Origin: Bog-113 sp965226755
GTDB taxonomy: Bacteria > Acidobacteriota > Terriglobia > Bryobacterales > Bryobacteraceae
Assembly (NCBI GenBank): GCA_965226755.1
Contig: CBDDDT010000003.1
Location: 2,170,001-2,234,000 of the forward strand
Direction: 5' to 3'
Length of the DNA stretch: 64,000 nt
Part shown: piece by piece, positions 42,635-50,982 of the stretch
Numbering within the stretch: the first letter of the stretch is position 1
Layout of the letters: every line of letters starts with the position of its first letter
The notes under the pieces: generated by a model
The model's database searches: none
Seen by the model: the letters and a program-made list of their open reading frames with translations, nothing else
Told to the model about the DNA's origin: nothing
Program-made: the position numbers and the translations under genes

Positions 42635-43052
42635 ACTGCCACTTTCTGCACGCGGATCGAAATGAGACTCATCGTATTTTAGCGCAGTCTCGGCGGTCGT
42701 CAATTGTGAAAAGCAGGTCACACTGTGCGCCGCCATGAGAATCCTGCGCCCAATTGAATTCGTTCCCCTCGCCTTCTCTTTGCAAATCTATATCTCCGGT
42801 CGGACGTGCTTCCGTTTTTCATATTTTATCGCTCGTGACCGAATCCTAACTCTCTGAAAGGAATGAACTTTGCTGATGGCGCCCGGAGTGCCTTAGCAGT
42901 TGCCCACAAGGTTGCTTTCGTTGTAGTCCGATGTTTAACCCCGGTGCGTGATTGCACTTTGCCGGCGCGCCCCCGTTCGCTGTCCGCCGCTGCGCCACGC
43001 CATACCGGAGTGACCGACACTCTGGAGTACGAATTTTTTCTTAGGAGCAAGA
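42635..43052. other. Divergent intergenic region, about 420 bp
   Basis: Lies between the GWxTD gene (-) and the TonB receptor gene (+). I see AGGAG at 43040-43044 as the receptor ribosome-binding site and no well-formed -35/-10 pair. Short overlapping frames here look like noise. Long 5' leaders are possible for the receptor mRNA. Confidence 0.4.
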
Positions 43053-46000
43053 ATGAACATTCGCAAACGAATCCAGCACGGATTCCTCGGTGCAGTCCTG
43101 CTGATGGCACTCCCTGGTCTGTTTGGGCAGACGGAAACGACCGGCGATATTGCCGGGACCGTCATGGATAGCTCCGGAGCTGTTGTAGCCGGCGCTACTG
43201 TTACTCTCACCTTTCCAGCCACTGGTGAGACGCGCGACGCAACTGCCGGCGACACCGGCGCCTTCCGGTTTACCTTCCTGCATGCTGGGGTTTACACGCT
43301 ATCGGCGAATTCGGCCAGCCTGAAGTCGGATAACGTCAAAGTAACGGTACAGATTGGCCAGGCGCTCAATGTCAGCCTCGTCGCCAAAGTGCAGGCTACT
43401 TCACAAACCGTGGACGTCAGCGCGGACGCCGCTCTGGTCGACACCGAAACGGCCAATCTGGCCACCAATTTCTCCCAGCGGCAGATCCAGGAACTTCCCG
43501 CGCCCGGCGGCGACCTGACCACTGTGGCGTTCAGCGTTCCCGGTATCTCTCTCAGCACAGGCGGCGGCTATGGCAACTTCAGCTCGCACGGTTTGCCCGG
43601 GACTTCGAACCTGTTTACCATCAACGGCAATGACTACAACGATCCGTATCTGAACCTCAATAACTCTGGCGCGAGCAATTTGCTTCTCGGACAGAACGAG
43701 ATCTCAGAGGCGTCAGTCGTGCAGAACGCTTACAGCGTTCAATACGGACGCCAGGCCGGAGCTCAGGTCAACTTCGTGACGAAGTCGGGCACCAACCGCT
43801 TGCATGGCAACCTTCTTTACAACTACAACGACGACATCTTTAACGCGAACACGTTCTTTAACAACGAAGCCGGCGCGCCGCGGCCCAAATCGGTCTCGAA
43901 TCAATGGGGCGCTTCCCTCGGCGGCCCGGTGATCAAGAACAAAATCTTCTTCTTTGCCGATTCCGAAGGTCTTCGCTACATCCTGCCATTCAGTGGGACA
44001 GTGGTCGTGCCTTCCCAGCAGTTCCAGACCTATATCCTCAATACTCTTCCGGCCGCGCAGGTTCCGCTTTATCAAACTGCGTTCAAACTGTATGACTCGG
44101 CGTCGGGTTACGCCGCCAGCCAGCCGGTGACAAATGGATCGGGCCTCTTGCAGGATCCGAGCGGACAGCTCGGTTGCGGCAACTATTTTTCGAACACCGC
44201 TAATGGCAATCCCTCCGTAACAGCGCCCAACGGCGGAATCTTCGGCCAGACAGTCGCCTGCGCGAATGCGTGGCAGGCCAGCGCTCCCAATCTCAACACG
44301 GAATGGCTCACCACCGTCCGCGGCGATTGGAACATCACGGATAAGCAGAAGCTCTTTCTGCGTTACAAGCTCGACCAGGGCGTGCAGGCCACCGGCACAA
44401 ACCTCATCAACTCGGCCTTCAACACGGATAGCGTGCAGCCTCAGTACGAAGGACAGATCAACTATACGTATGTAATCAGCCCGACCATGGTGAACAACTT
44501 CGTCGGCTCGGTGCTCTATTACAGCGCGCTTTTCGGCCCCACCGATCCGTCCGCGTCACTCGCCGTTTTCCCGACCTACTTCTATCTCGGCGACGGCGGC
44601 GTGAACGGAGGCGGCTATTACCCGCTGGGAGTTCAGTGGCTGTCCTACCCGCAGGGCCGGAACGTCGGTCAATTGGAACTGATCGACGACTTCTCCGCGA
44701 CAAAGGGTAAACACACCCTGAAATTCGGCGTCAATATGCGGAAAAACCGGGTCAGCGATCACGGTCTCAATATCGACACGGCCGGTTCCTACGTCTTCGG
44801 TTCGCTGGGCGACTTCGCCGCTGGCGTCACGAATCCCAACACGGGAAGCTATTACGCGCAAAACTTTACCTCGCTCGACACGGCGCACATCCGCTTTTAC
44901 AACATGGGATTGTACGCGCAGGATGAGTGGAATGTGAAGCCGAACCTGAAGATCACATACGGAATTCGGTTTGACCGTACTGGCGATCCGACCTGTACCG
45001 ACAATTGCTTCTCGCGGCTGGTGAACGGATTTCAGGCCACCAGCGCGGACGTTCCTTATAACCAGTCGATCGAGACCGGTTTATCTCACGCGTACGCATT
45101 TACGGAGTTCGCGAATCCGGAAGGACGCTTAGGCATCGTGTGGAGTCCGATGGGCCCGAAGGGTCCGGTGATCCGCACCGGCGGTGGTATGTTCGCGGAT
45201 CTACCGCCCGGCTTTATCGTCTCGAACGTATTTGAAAATTCGCCGAATCCGTTTGGCGCTTTCGTGATTGGCGGCCAGACCGTCAATTCGATCGCGGCGA
45301 ATGACCCGACCAGCGCTCCCGCGCTCGCGCAGGCTGAGTACAATATTTTCAAAACCGGTTTCTTCGGCGGACAGACCGTCACTCAGTTATCCAATAACGT
45401 TCCGGGCGGCGCTTTCGGTCCTCCGGGATACTACGTCACGCCAAGCGAGATTAAGTCGCCGAAGTACCTGGAGTGGAGCTTCGAGATCGAACAACCCATT
45501 GGTCAAAAGAGTGTGTTCGTGGCCACCTATAGCGGCAACCACGGTTACGATCTCTTCGCGGTCAATGGCTTCGCCAACGCGAGCTATAACTCGACCAACT
45601 TCCCCAATGGCTTTGGGGGGCTTCCGGCCAGCAGCCCGGATTCGCGCTTCAATGGCGTCACGGTTCTACAAAACAACGCAATATCGAATTATGACGGCCT
45701 TAGCGTGCAATTCCGGCGCGCTTTCACTTATGGATTCCAGGGCTCGGTCAGCTACACCTGGAGCCATGCGCTTGATGACATTTCCAACGGTGGCACCGGC
45801 TTGGCCTATACGTATGCCTCTGCTGGCGCAGGGCTGACGTCGCTCGTGAGCCCCACTCTCTCGCAGAGTTACGGCAACGCCGATTACGACATCCGTCACA
45901 GTCTGCAGGCCGATTTCGTTTGGGACACCCCCTGGAAAACAAGCAATCCAATACTTAGGCAGTTTTTGGGCTGGACACTGGCAAGCAAGTTCTACTTCCG

Positions 46001-46466
46001 CACAGGTACGCCGTTCAGCGTCATTGACAGCCAGCTTGCGGGACAGGTTTCGCCCGCGATCAACGCCACTATCCTCGCCACGTCTGTCGGGCCCGTCTCA
46101 TTGAGTTGCGGATCGGGCGCGGTGGATACACCTTGCCTCTCCTCTTCAAGCTTTGTCGCCAGTGGTTCGGAAACAGGCTTCGGCAACTTGGGACGGAACA
46201 TCTTCCGCGGGCCTGGGTATCAGGACATCGATACCTCTATCTACAAGAATTTCACCGTCGGAGAGAGCGTGAAGCTGATGTTGGGAGCTAGCGCCTATAA
46301 CCTGCTGAACCATCCCAATTTCGCCGATCCGAACGGGAATATCGCAAGCCCGTCGTTCGGTTTCATTCAAAACGTTGTGTCCCCGCCCACGAGCCCGTAC
46401 GGCGCGTTCCAGGGATCGGGAGTATCCGGCCGAGTGATTGTGCTGACCGGTCGTCTCAACTTCTAA
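43053..46466 (+). CDS. TonB-dependent outer-membrane receptor, Oar-like
   Basis: The 1137-residue protein has a signal peptide (FLGAVLLMALPGLFGQ), an N-terminal carboxypeptidase-regulatory-like beta-sandwich (about 30-110, DIAGTVMDSSGAVVAGATVTL), a plug with the sequence VVQNAYSVQYGRQAGAQVNFVTKSGTN, and a long barrel with turn motifs such as AQDEWNVKPNLKITYGIRFDR. The end VIVLTGRLNF carries the aromatic terminal residue. This architecture is characteristic of Acidobacteriota, which carry tens of such genes. It probably imports a large substrate powered by TonB. An efficient terminator follows. Ligand unknown. Confidence 0.92.
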   Translation: MNIRKRIQHGFLGAVLLMALPGLFGQTETTGDIAGTVMDSSGAVVAGATVTLTFPATGETRDATAGDTGAFRFTFLHAGVYTLSANSASLKSDNVKVTVQIGQALNVSLVAKVQATSQTVDVSADAALVDTETANLATNFSQRQIQELPAPGGDLTTVAFSVPGISLSTGGGYGNFSSHGLPGTSNLFTINGNDYNDPYLNLNNSGASNLLLGQNEISEASVVQNAYSVQYGRQAGAQVNFVTKSGTNRLHGNLLYNYNDDIFNANTFFNNEAGAPRPKSVSNQWGASLGGPVIKNKIFFFADSEGLRYILPFSGTVVVPSQQFQTYILNTLPAAQVPLYQTAFKLYDSASGYAASQPVTNGSGLLQDPSGQLGCGNYFSNTANGNPSVTAPNGGIFGQTVACANAWQASAPNLNTEWLTTVRGDWNITDKQKLFLRYKLDQGVQATGTNLINSAFNTDSVQPQYEGQINYTYVISPTMVNNFVGSVLYYSALFGPTDPSASLAVFPTYFYLGDGGVNGGGYYPLGVQWLSYPQGRNVGQLELIDDFSATKGKHTLKFGVNMRKNRVSDHGLNIDTAGSYVFGSLGDFAAGVTNPNTGSYYAQNFTSLDTAHIRFYNMGLYAQDEWNVKPNLKITYGIRFDRTGDPTCTDNCFSRLVNGFQATSADVPYNQSIETGLSHAYAFTEFANPEGRLGIVWSPMGPKGPVIRTGGGMFADLPPGFIVSNVFENSPNPFGAFVIGGQTVNSIAANDPTSAPALAQAEYNIFKTGFFGGQTVTQLSNNVPGGAFGPPGYYVTPSEIKSPKYLEWSFEIEQPIGQKSVFVATYSGNHGYDLFAVNGFANASYNSTNFPNGFGGLPASSPDSRFNGVTVLQNNAISNYDGLSVQFRRAFTYGFQGSVSYTWSHALDDISNGGTGLAYTYASAGAGLTSLVSPTLSQSYGNADYDIRHSLQADFVWDTPWKTSNPILRQFLGWTLASKFYFRTGTPFSVIDSQLAGQVSPAINATILATSVGPVSLSCGSGAVDTPCLSSSSFVASGSETGFGNLGRNIFRGPGYQDIDTSIYKNFTVGESVKLMLGASAYNLLNHPNFADPNGNIASPSFGFIQNVVSPPTSPYGAFQGSGVSGRVIVLTGRLNF

Positions 46467-46509
46467 TCATTCGCTTTCGACCTCTGGTGGGAGGTCTTTG
46501 GGGGGACTC

Positions 46510-46537
46510 GGGGAGCCGTAATGGCTCCCCTTTTTTT
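46510..46537 (+). terminator. Strong intrinsic terminator after the TonB receptor
   Basis: GGGGAGCC-GTAAT-GGCTCCCC gives a perfect 8-bp stem, followed by TTTTTTT. Confidence 0.9.
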
Positions 46538-46567
46538 GGGGCAGGCAGTACGCCCTTGGTGGCCAGC

Positions 46568-47568
46568 CTAGCTGCCGATCTGGGTCGCGAGGGCGATTAA
46601 TCGGTCTTCGAAGTCAAAGTTCAGCGCGGGCGTCTGGTGATGGCGCTGATACCATTTGTAGGTTTCGGCGAGACCCTCTTCAAACGGCGTCGGTTGCACC
46701 TTGAGAACTCTCTTCACCTTGCCGACGGCTTCCGTGATCGGGGAAGATCAAAATAAACGCCGAAGTAGCTGGGCTCTCCCATGGGATTTCCGCCTGCTTC
46801 GATGATTCGCTCCCGTGGCACACGCGCGATGAGCGGCTTTTTTTTGGCTGCCTTCGCGAGCGCATGGACCAATTCAAGCTGAGTTACCGGACGCTCATTC
46901 CCGATATTGAACGATTGGCCCACTGCTCCCGGATCCGACATGGAGCGAATCATGGCCGCCACCAGATCCCCAATAAAGGCAAACTGCATCAAACGCCCCC
47001 CGTCGCCCGGAACGATCAGGGTGCGCCCGGCCTTCATACGATCCCAAAAGAACTGCTCGCGGTAGAAGGGGTTTTCCGGACCATAGAGGTAAGGGGGACG
47101 GAATGTAACCACCGGCAGGCCCGTGCGCTGGTTCATGCGGAAAAGCATGCGCTCGCTCATCGCCTTATTTCGGACGTAGGGGTCCCGGTGGTCGTCGGGC
47201 GCCAGAGCATCGTCTTCGTAGTGATTCAGGCCATCGCCGTAAGCGGCCACGCTCGAGAGGAACACGTACCGCGTCAGGCGATCATTGAGCGCCTTCGCGG
47301 TCGCCTCCACCTGGGCTGCGTTCGTCCCGCGCTCCCAGTCGTAGACGTTGTCGAACACCACGTCGAAGCGGCGGCCTTCCACCACGCGCTGTAATTGTTC
47401 GGGGTCGTTGCGATCCGCGATTAGGCTCTCCACCCTCCGCCCGAACGGATGCTTCGGACTGCGGTGCAGGATGGTGACCGCGTGACCTTCTTTGAGGAGT
47501 TCGCCGACCAGCCGCTGACCGATGAACAACGTCCCGCCGATCACCAGGATTCTCATAGGGCCAGGCAT
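46568..47568 (-). pseudogene. NAD-dependent epimerase/dehydratase, frameshifted near its C-terminus
   Basis: The N-terminal Rossmann motif is MRILVIGGTLFIG and the family pattern continues (NVYDWERGT, FLSSVAAYGDGLNH, YVRNKAMSE), giving an extended/atypical SDR. As written the frame ends at 46714 (YFDLPRSRKPSAR, stop). One base added in the run of four Cs on the - strand (46740-46743) would restore YFDLPPITEAVGKVKRVLKVQ and run to a stop at 46568, ending ATQIGS; that tail is visibly coding and conserved-looking. The gene therefore has a one-base deletion, real or a sequencing error. ATG at 47556 is an alternative start. It would act on a nucleotide sugar; no substrate is indicated. Confidence 0.8.
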
Positions 47569-47586
47569 GGGCGTGACGTATTACGG

Positions 47587-48975
47587 TCAATCGTAATATT
47601 CAAGGCCGAGGTGCGTAATGAGCTGTTCACCCTTCATCCAGCGCAGCGTATTTTTCAGCTTCATCAGTTGAATGAAAATATCATGTTCCGGGTACAAACC
47701 GGGAGCCGTCATCGGCGCTTTGAAGTAGAACGAGAGCCATTCCTGCACGCCGCGCATGCCCGCGCGCTGCGCCAGATCCATAAACAGAACCAGGTCGAGC
47801 ACCAGCGGCGCCGCGAGGATGGAATCGCGGCAGAGGAAGTCGATTTTGATCTGCATGGGATAGCCCATCCAGCCGAAGATGTCGATGTTGTCCCAACCTT
47901 CTTTCGAATCGCCTCGCGGCGGATAGTAGTTGATGCGAACCTTGTGGTAGATGTCCTTGTACAATTCGGGGTAAAGATCGGGTTGGAGGATCTGCTCCAG
48001 GGCGCTCAGCTTGGATTCCTCCTTGCTTTTGAAGGAGCCCGGATCGTCAAGAACTTCGCCGTCGCGGTTCCCCAGGATATTAGTGGAGAACCAGCCGTGC
48101 ACGCCCAGCATCCGGCTCTTCAGGCCGGGCGCGATCAGAGTTTTCATAAACGTCTGTCCGGTCTTGAAATCTTTGCCGCAGATCGGGACTTCGCGTTCGC
48201 GCGCGAATTCCATCAGCGCTGGCGCATCAACTGTAAGATGCGGCGCTCCGTTCGCGTACGGGACGCCGGATCTGATGGCGGCATAGGCGTAAATCTGGCT
48301 GGGCGAAATCTCAGGGTCGTTCTTTTGAAGCCCGCACTCAAAATCCTTCAGCGTGGCGTGAACGGCCGCCGCGCGATGGAAAACTTCGGTCGAGCCGCAC
48401 CAGATCATCGATAGTCGGTCGGCGCCGCTTTTCTGCCGGAACTGCCGAATGTCATCGACCAGCATCTCGGCATGATCCATTTTGGACCCGGCGGGTTTTT
48501 TGTTTGGGCCGTCGATGCGCTTAACGTAATCGTGGTCGAAGACGGCCGGCATCGGTTTGATGGCTTCGAGAGGCGCTTTCAACTGATCGAGCAGCGGGCG
48601 TTCAAGAACACCGGCGTGAACGGCTGCCTCGTACGCATTGTCTTCAAAAATATCCCAACAGCCGAAAACAAGGTCGTCCAGCCCGGCTAGCGGGACGAAA
48701 TCCTTGATCTTTGGGCTGGTGTGATCGGTTCGCTTCCCCAGCCGAACCGTGCCGAGCTGCGTTAAAGAGCCTACGGGCGCGCCGAGACCGCGCCGCACGG
48801 CTTCCACGCCGGCGATAACGGTGGTTGTGACCGCGCCCATACCCGGTATCAAGATACCGAGTTTGCCTTCCGCCGGTCGGATCACGGGCGCCTCCTTTCC
48901 GGCTGCGTTCGGGCTGAGCGGACTGGTTTCTGAAGCGGGGGGCAAAGTTGGTTGGATCTCCTTAGCGATAGACAA
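47587..48975 (-). CDS. Inositol-3-phosphate synthase
   Basis: The 462-residue enzyme converts glucose-6-phosphate to inositol-3-phosphate with NAD+. Its N-terminal GILIPGMGAVTTTVIAGVEA holds the Rossmann dinucleotide motif and the middle has VPICGKDFKTGQT, the highly conserved KTGQT segment of the family, followed by STNILGNRDG. The length and conserved blocks are typical, with about 40 extra N-terminal residues. In bacteria it feeds inositol lipids or osmolytes. It stands alone here beside the frameshifted epimerase. Confidence 0.93.
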   Translation of the reverse strand: MSIAKEIQPTLPPASETSPLSPNAAGKEAPVIRPAEGKLGILIPGMGAVTTTVIAGVEAVRRGLGAPVGSLTQLGTVRLGKRTDHTSPKIKDFVPLAGLDDLVFGCWDIFEDNAYEAAVHAGVLERPLLDQLKAPLEAIKPMPAVFDHDYVKRIDGPNKKPAGSKMDHAEMLVDDIRQFRQKSGADRLSMIWCGSTEVFHRAAAVHATLKDFECGLQKNDPEISPSQIYAYAAIRSGVPYANGAPHLTVDAPALMEFAREREVPICGKDFKTGQTFMKTLIAPGLKSRMLGVHGWFSTNILGNRDGEVLDDPGSFKSKEESKLSALEQILQPDLYPELYKDIYHKVRINYYPPRGDSKEGWDNIDIFGWMGYPMQIKIDFLCRDSILAAPLVLDLVLFMDLAQRAGMRGVQEWLSFYFKAPMTAPGLYPEHDIFIQLMKLKNTLRWMKGEQLITHLGLEYYD

Positions 48976-49044
48976 CTGTAAGATAAACGGCCGTGCGCGA
49001 GGCGCCGGGAAAAGCGCGTGAAGGCCGGAAAGTCAATGATTTGA

Positions 49045-49050
49045 TATAAT
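49045..49050 (+). promoter_or_regulatory. Perfect -10 box (TATAAT) directly before the LytTR gene
   Basis: TATAAT ends 9 nt before the ATG at 49060. A transcription start 6-8 nt after the -10 box would fall at or next to the ATG, implying a leaderless or near-leaderless mRNA. The sequence at the -35 position (49022-49027, about AGGCCG) is weak. Confidence 0.55.
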
Positions 49051-49059
49051 ACCAAGTCA

Positions 49060-49860
49060 ATGCGCGACCGCGCGACCGCCACGCTCACGACCATCCTGGT
49101 CGATGACGAACCACTTGCCCGCGAAGAACTGAAGTGGCTGTTGAATGACTTCCCGGAAATCGAGGTGATCGCGACCGCGGCGAACGGTCTGGAAGCTCTC
49201 GAGTTGATCGAACAGGCGGAGCCGGACATTGTCTTTCTTGACGTTCAGATGCCGGGCCTTGACGGGATCAGTCTGGTCCGGCAGCTGCGTGAAAAGGATG
49301 TTCCGCTCCCCTATTTCGTGTTTTCGACCGCCTATGAACAGTATGCGGTCGAGGCGTTCCGGTTGGAGGCGATGGATTACCTGCTGAAGCCCGTGGATAA
49401 GGCCCGGCTTGCCGAAACGGTCGAGCGCGCGAAGAAGGCGCTCCCCGTGCGGGAACAAGGGGAAGCCATCACCATGCCCGCGGGCGCGGCGCTGCGGGAA
49501 GGCCGGCAGAAGGGCAGCCAGCAGCACGCCAAGATCGTGGTCCGGAACGGGAATCGCCATTTCATCGTGGATGCGGAAGATATCATTTTTGCCACCATCA
49601 ACGAGGGCGTCATTACCATCACCGCCAATCAGGTCGAAGGGATATCGAGCTACCGAACAATTGAGGATCTGCAGGCCAATCTGGATCCGGATCAATTCTG
49701 GAGAGCGCACCGGTCCTACCTGGTGAACATCGACCGGATTCGCGAAGTGGTGCCGTGGTTCAAATCGAGTTATCAGATCCGGGTGGATGATAAAAAGGGT
49801 ACGGAGATCCCGGTCAGCCGTGTGCAGACACGTAGGTTGCGGGAGCTTTTGAAACTTTAG
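49060..49860 (+). CDS. LytTR-type response regulator (AlgR/LytR family)
   Basis: The receiver domain (about 10-130) has ILVDDEP, phospho-acceptor Asp61 in IVFLDVQMPG, and STAYEQYAVEAF with LKPVDK. A C-terminal LytTR DNA-binding domain (about 165-266) has RTIEDLQANLDP, HRSYLVNIDRI and IPVSRVQTRRLRELLKL. Such regulators bind direct repeats near promoters after phosphorylation. No histidine kinase is adjacent. It appears to be transcribed from a -10 box almost abutting the ATG. It may control the downstream envelope genes, but that is only a guess. Confidence 0.92.
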   Translation: MRDRATATLTTILVDDEPLAREELKWLLNDFPEIEVIATAANGLEALELIEQAEPDIVFLDVQMPGLDGISLVRQLREKDVPLPYFVFSTAYEQYAVEAFRLEAMDYLLKPVDKARLAETVERAKKALPVREQGEAITMPAGAALREGRQKGSQQHAKIVVRNGNRHFIVDAEDIIFATINEGVITITANQVEGISSYRTIEDLQANLDPDQFWRAHRSYLVNIDRIREVVPWFKSSYQIRVDDKKGTEIPVSRVQTRRLRELLKL

Positions 49861-49879
49861 CGCCGCGCGCCGGAATCCT

Positions 49880-50050
49880 ATGGCAATCAGCACAGAGCTT
49901 TTGGAAATCCTTGTTTGTCCCGCCTGTAAGTCCAAGGTGGAACTGAAGCCGGATGGGGCCGGACTTCGGTGCGTTTCCTGTCACCGCCTCTACCCGATCC
50001 GCGATGAGATTCCCATCATGCTGATCGATGAGGCCCGGATTGATGAGTAA
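49880..50050 (+). CDS. Trm112-family small zinc-binding protein
   Basis: This 56-residue protein shows CPACKSK and CVSCHRLYPIRDEIPIML, the two CxxC zinc-binding pairs and typical ending of the YcaR/Trm112 family. Trm112 acts as a partner or activator of methyltransferases in other organisms; bacterial single-domain forms, such as YcaR, lie near lpxK/kdsB/msbA in E. coli. Here it sits before a glycosyltransferase and an MsbA-like transporter, a similar neighbourhood. The stop overlaps the start of the next gene (ATGAGTAA). No methyltransferase partner is nearby. Confidence 0.9.
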   Translation: MAISTELLEILVCPACKSKVELKPDGAGLRCVSCHRLYPIRDEIPIMLIDEARIDE

Positions 50051-50972
50051 CGCCAGCGTGCTGGATCGGCTCGGCCCGGGTGCGCGCGTCGCCGTAGTGC
50101 GCCTCCGATCACTGGGCGATTCAGTCTTGACCACGCCCGCCGTGCATCTGTTGAAGCAGGCGCGTCCGGATCTGCGGATCGCCGTCGTGTCGGAACCGCG
50201 ATATGCCCCGGTGTGGAACGGCAACCCGGATGTGGAAGCGGTGCTGGCGCCGGGCTTGCGAGCTTTGCGGGCATTCGGTCCGAAGCTTTGCCTCAACCTT
50301 CACGGCGGCACGACAAGCGCGCGCTTGACTTTGCTTTCCGGCGCTGTGTTTCGGGCTGGATTTGCGCATTTCCGTTATCCCCGTGTTTACAATGAGCGCG
50401 TCCCTCGCGCCCAGGAGATTCTGGGCGTCACCCGGCGGGTGCACACGGCGGAGCACGCGGCGTCGGCCATGTTCCATCTCGGTGTTCCACATGGGGAGAT
50501 TCCGCGGGCACGGCTATTCGTGACGGGCGCGGCTCCGGCGCTTCCCGCGCCCGGGCCATACGCGGTGATCCATCCCGCGGCCTCCTCTCCGGAGAAGACT
50601 TGGCCGGCGCCGTTTTTCGTGCAGGTGGCGCAATACGTGAAGCGGGAACTGGGGTTGCAGCCGGTGTTTATTGCAGGCCCCGGAGGAGATGTGTCGCCAT
50701 TTCAGATGTGGCCTGTAATTGCCGGCGCTCCGCTCGAAACCGTAAAGGCGCTCCTGAAACACGCTTCGTTGTTTTTCGGAAATGATTCCGGGCCGGCCCA
50801 TATGGCGGCCGCCTTCGGCTTGCCGGTAGTGGTAGTTTTCGGACCCTCGGATCCGGTCGCCTGGGCGCCCTGGAAAACGGAATCACAGGTGCTCCTTAGC
50901 GAGGGGCCGATCGAGAACGTGACGGGGAACATGGCCACCCGGGCGCTCGACCGCATGCGGGTGCGCGCGTGA
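50043..50972 (+). CDS. Family 9 glycosyltransferase (heptosyltransferase-like)
   Basis: The protein begins ARVAVVRLRSLGDSVLTTPAVHLL, the N-terminal nucleotide-sugar site of GT9, and has the C-terminal FFGNDSGPAHMAAAFGLPVV with VVFGPSDPVAW. At 309 residues it is full length. It would add heptose or a related sugar to the inner core of lipopolysaccharide. ATG 50043 (MSNASVL) is preferred over an in-frame ATG at 50028; either overlaps the Trm112 stop. It precedes the MsbA-like exporter by 10 bp. Confidence 0.9.
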   Translation: MSNASVLDRLGPGARVAVVRLRSLGDSVLTTPAVHLLKQARPDLRIAVVSEPRYAPVWNGNPDVEAVLAPGLRALRAFGPKLCLNLHGGTTSARLTLLSGAVFRAGFAHFRYPRVYNERVPRAQEILGVTRRVHTAEHAASAMFHLGVPHGEIPRARLFVTGAAPALPAPGPYAVIHPAASSPEKTWPAPFFVQVAQYVKRELGLQPVFIAGPGGDVSPFQMWPVIAGAPLETVKALLKHASLFFGNDSGPAHMAAAFGLPVVVVFGPSDPVAWAPWKTESQVLLSEGPIENVTGNMATRALDRMRVRA

Positions 50973-50982
50973 AGGTCCGGGC

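Noticed and set aside
42635..43052. Short frames and possible small gene in the divergent intergenic region
   Set aside because: They have no ribosome-binding site or recognisable protein features and partly overlap the receptor gene in another frame.
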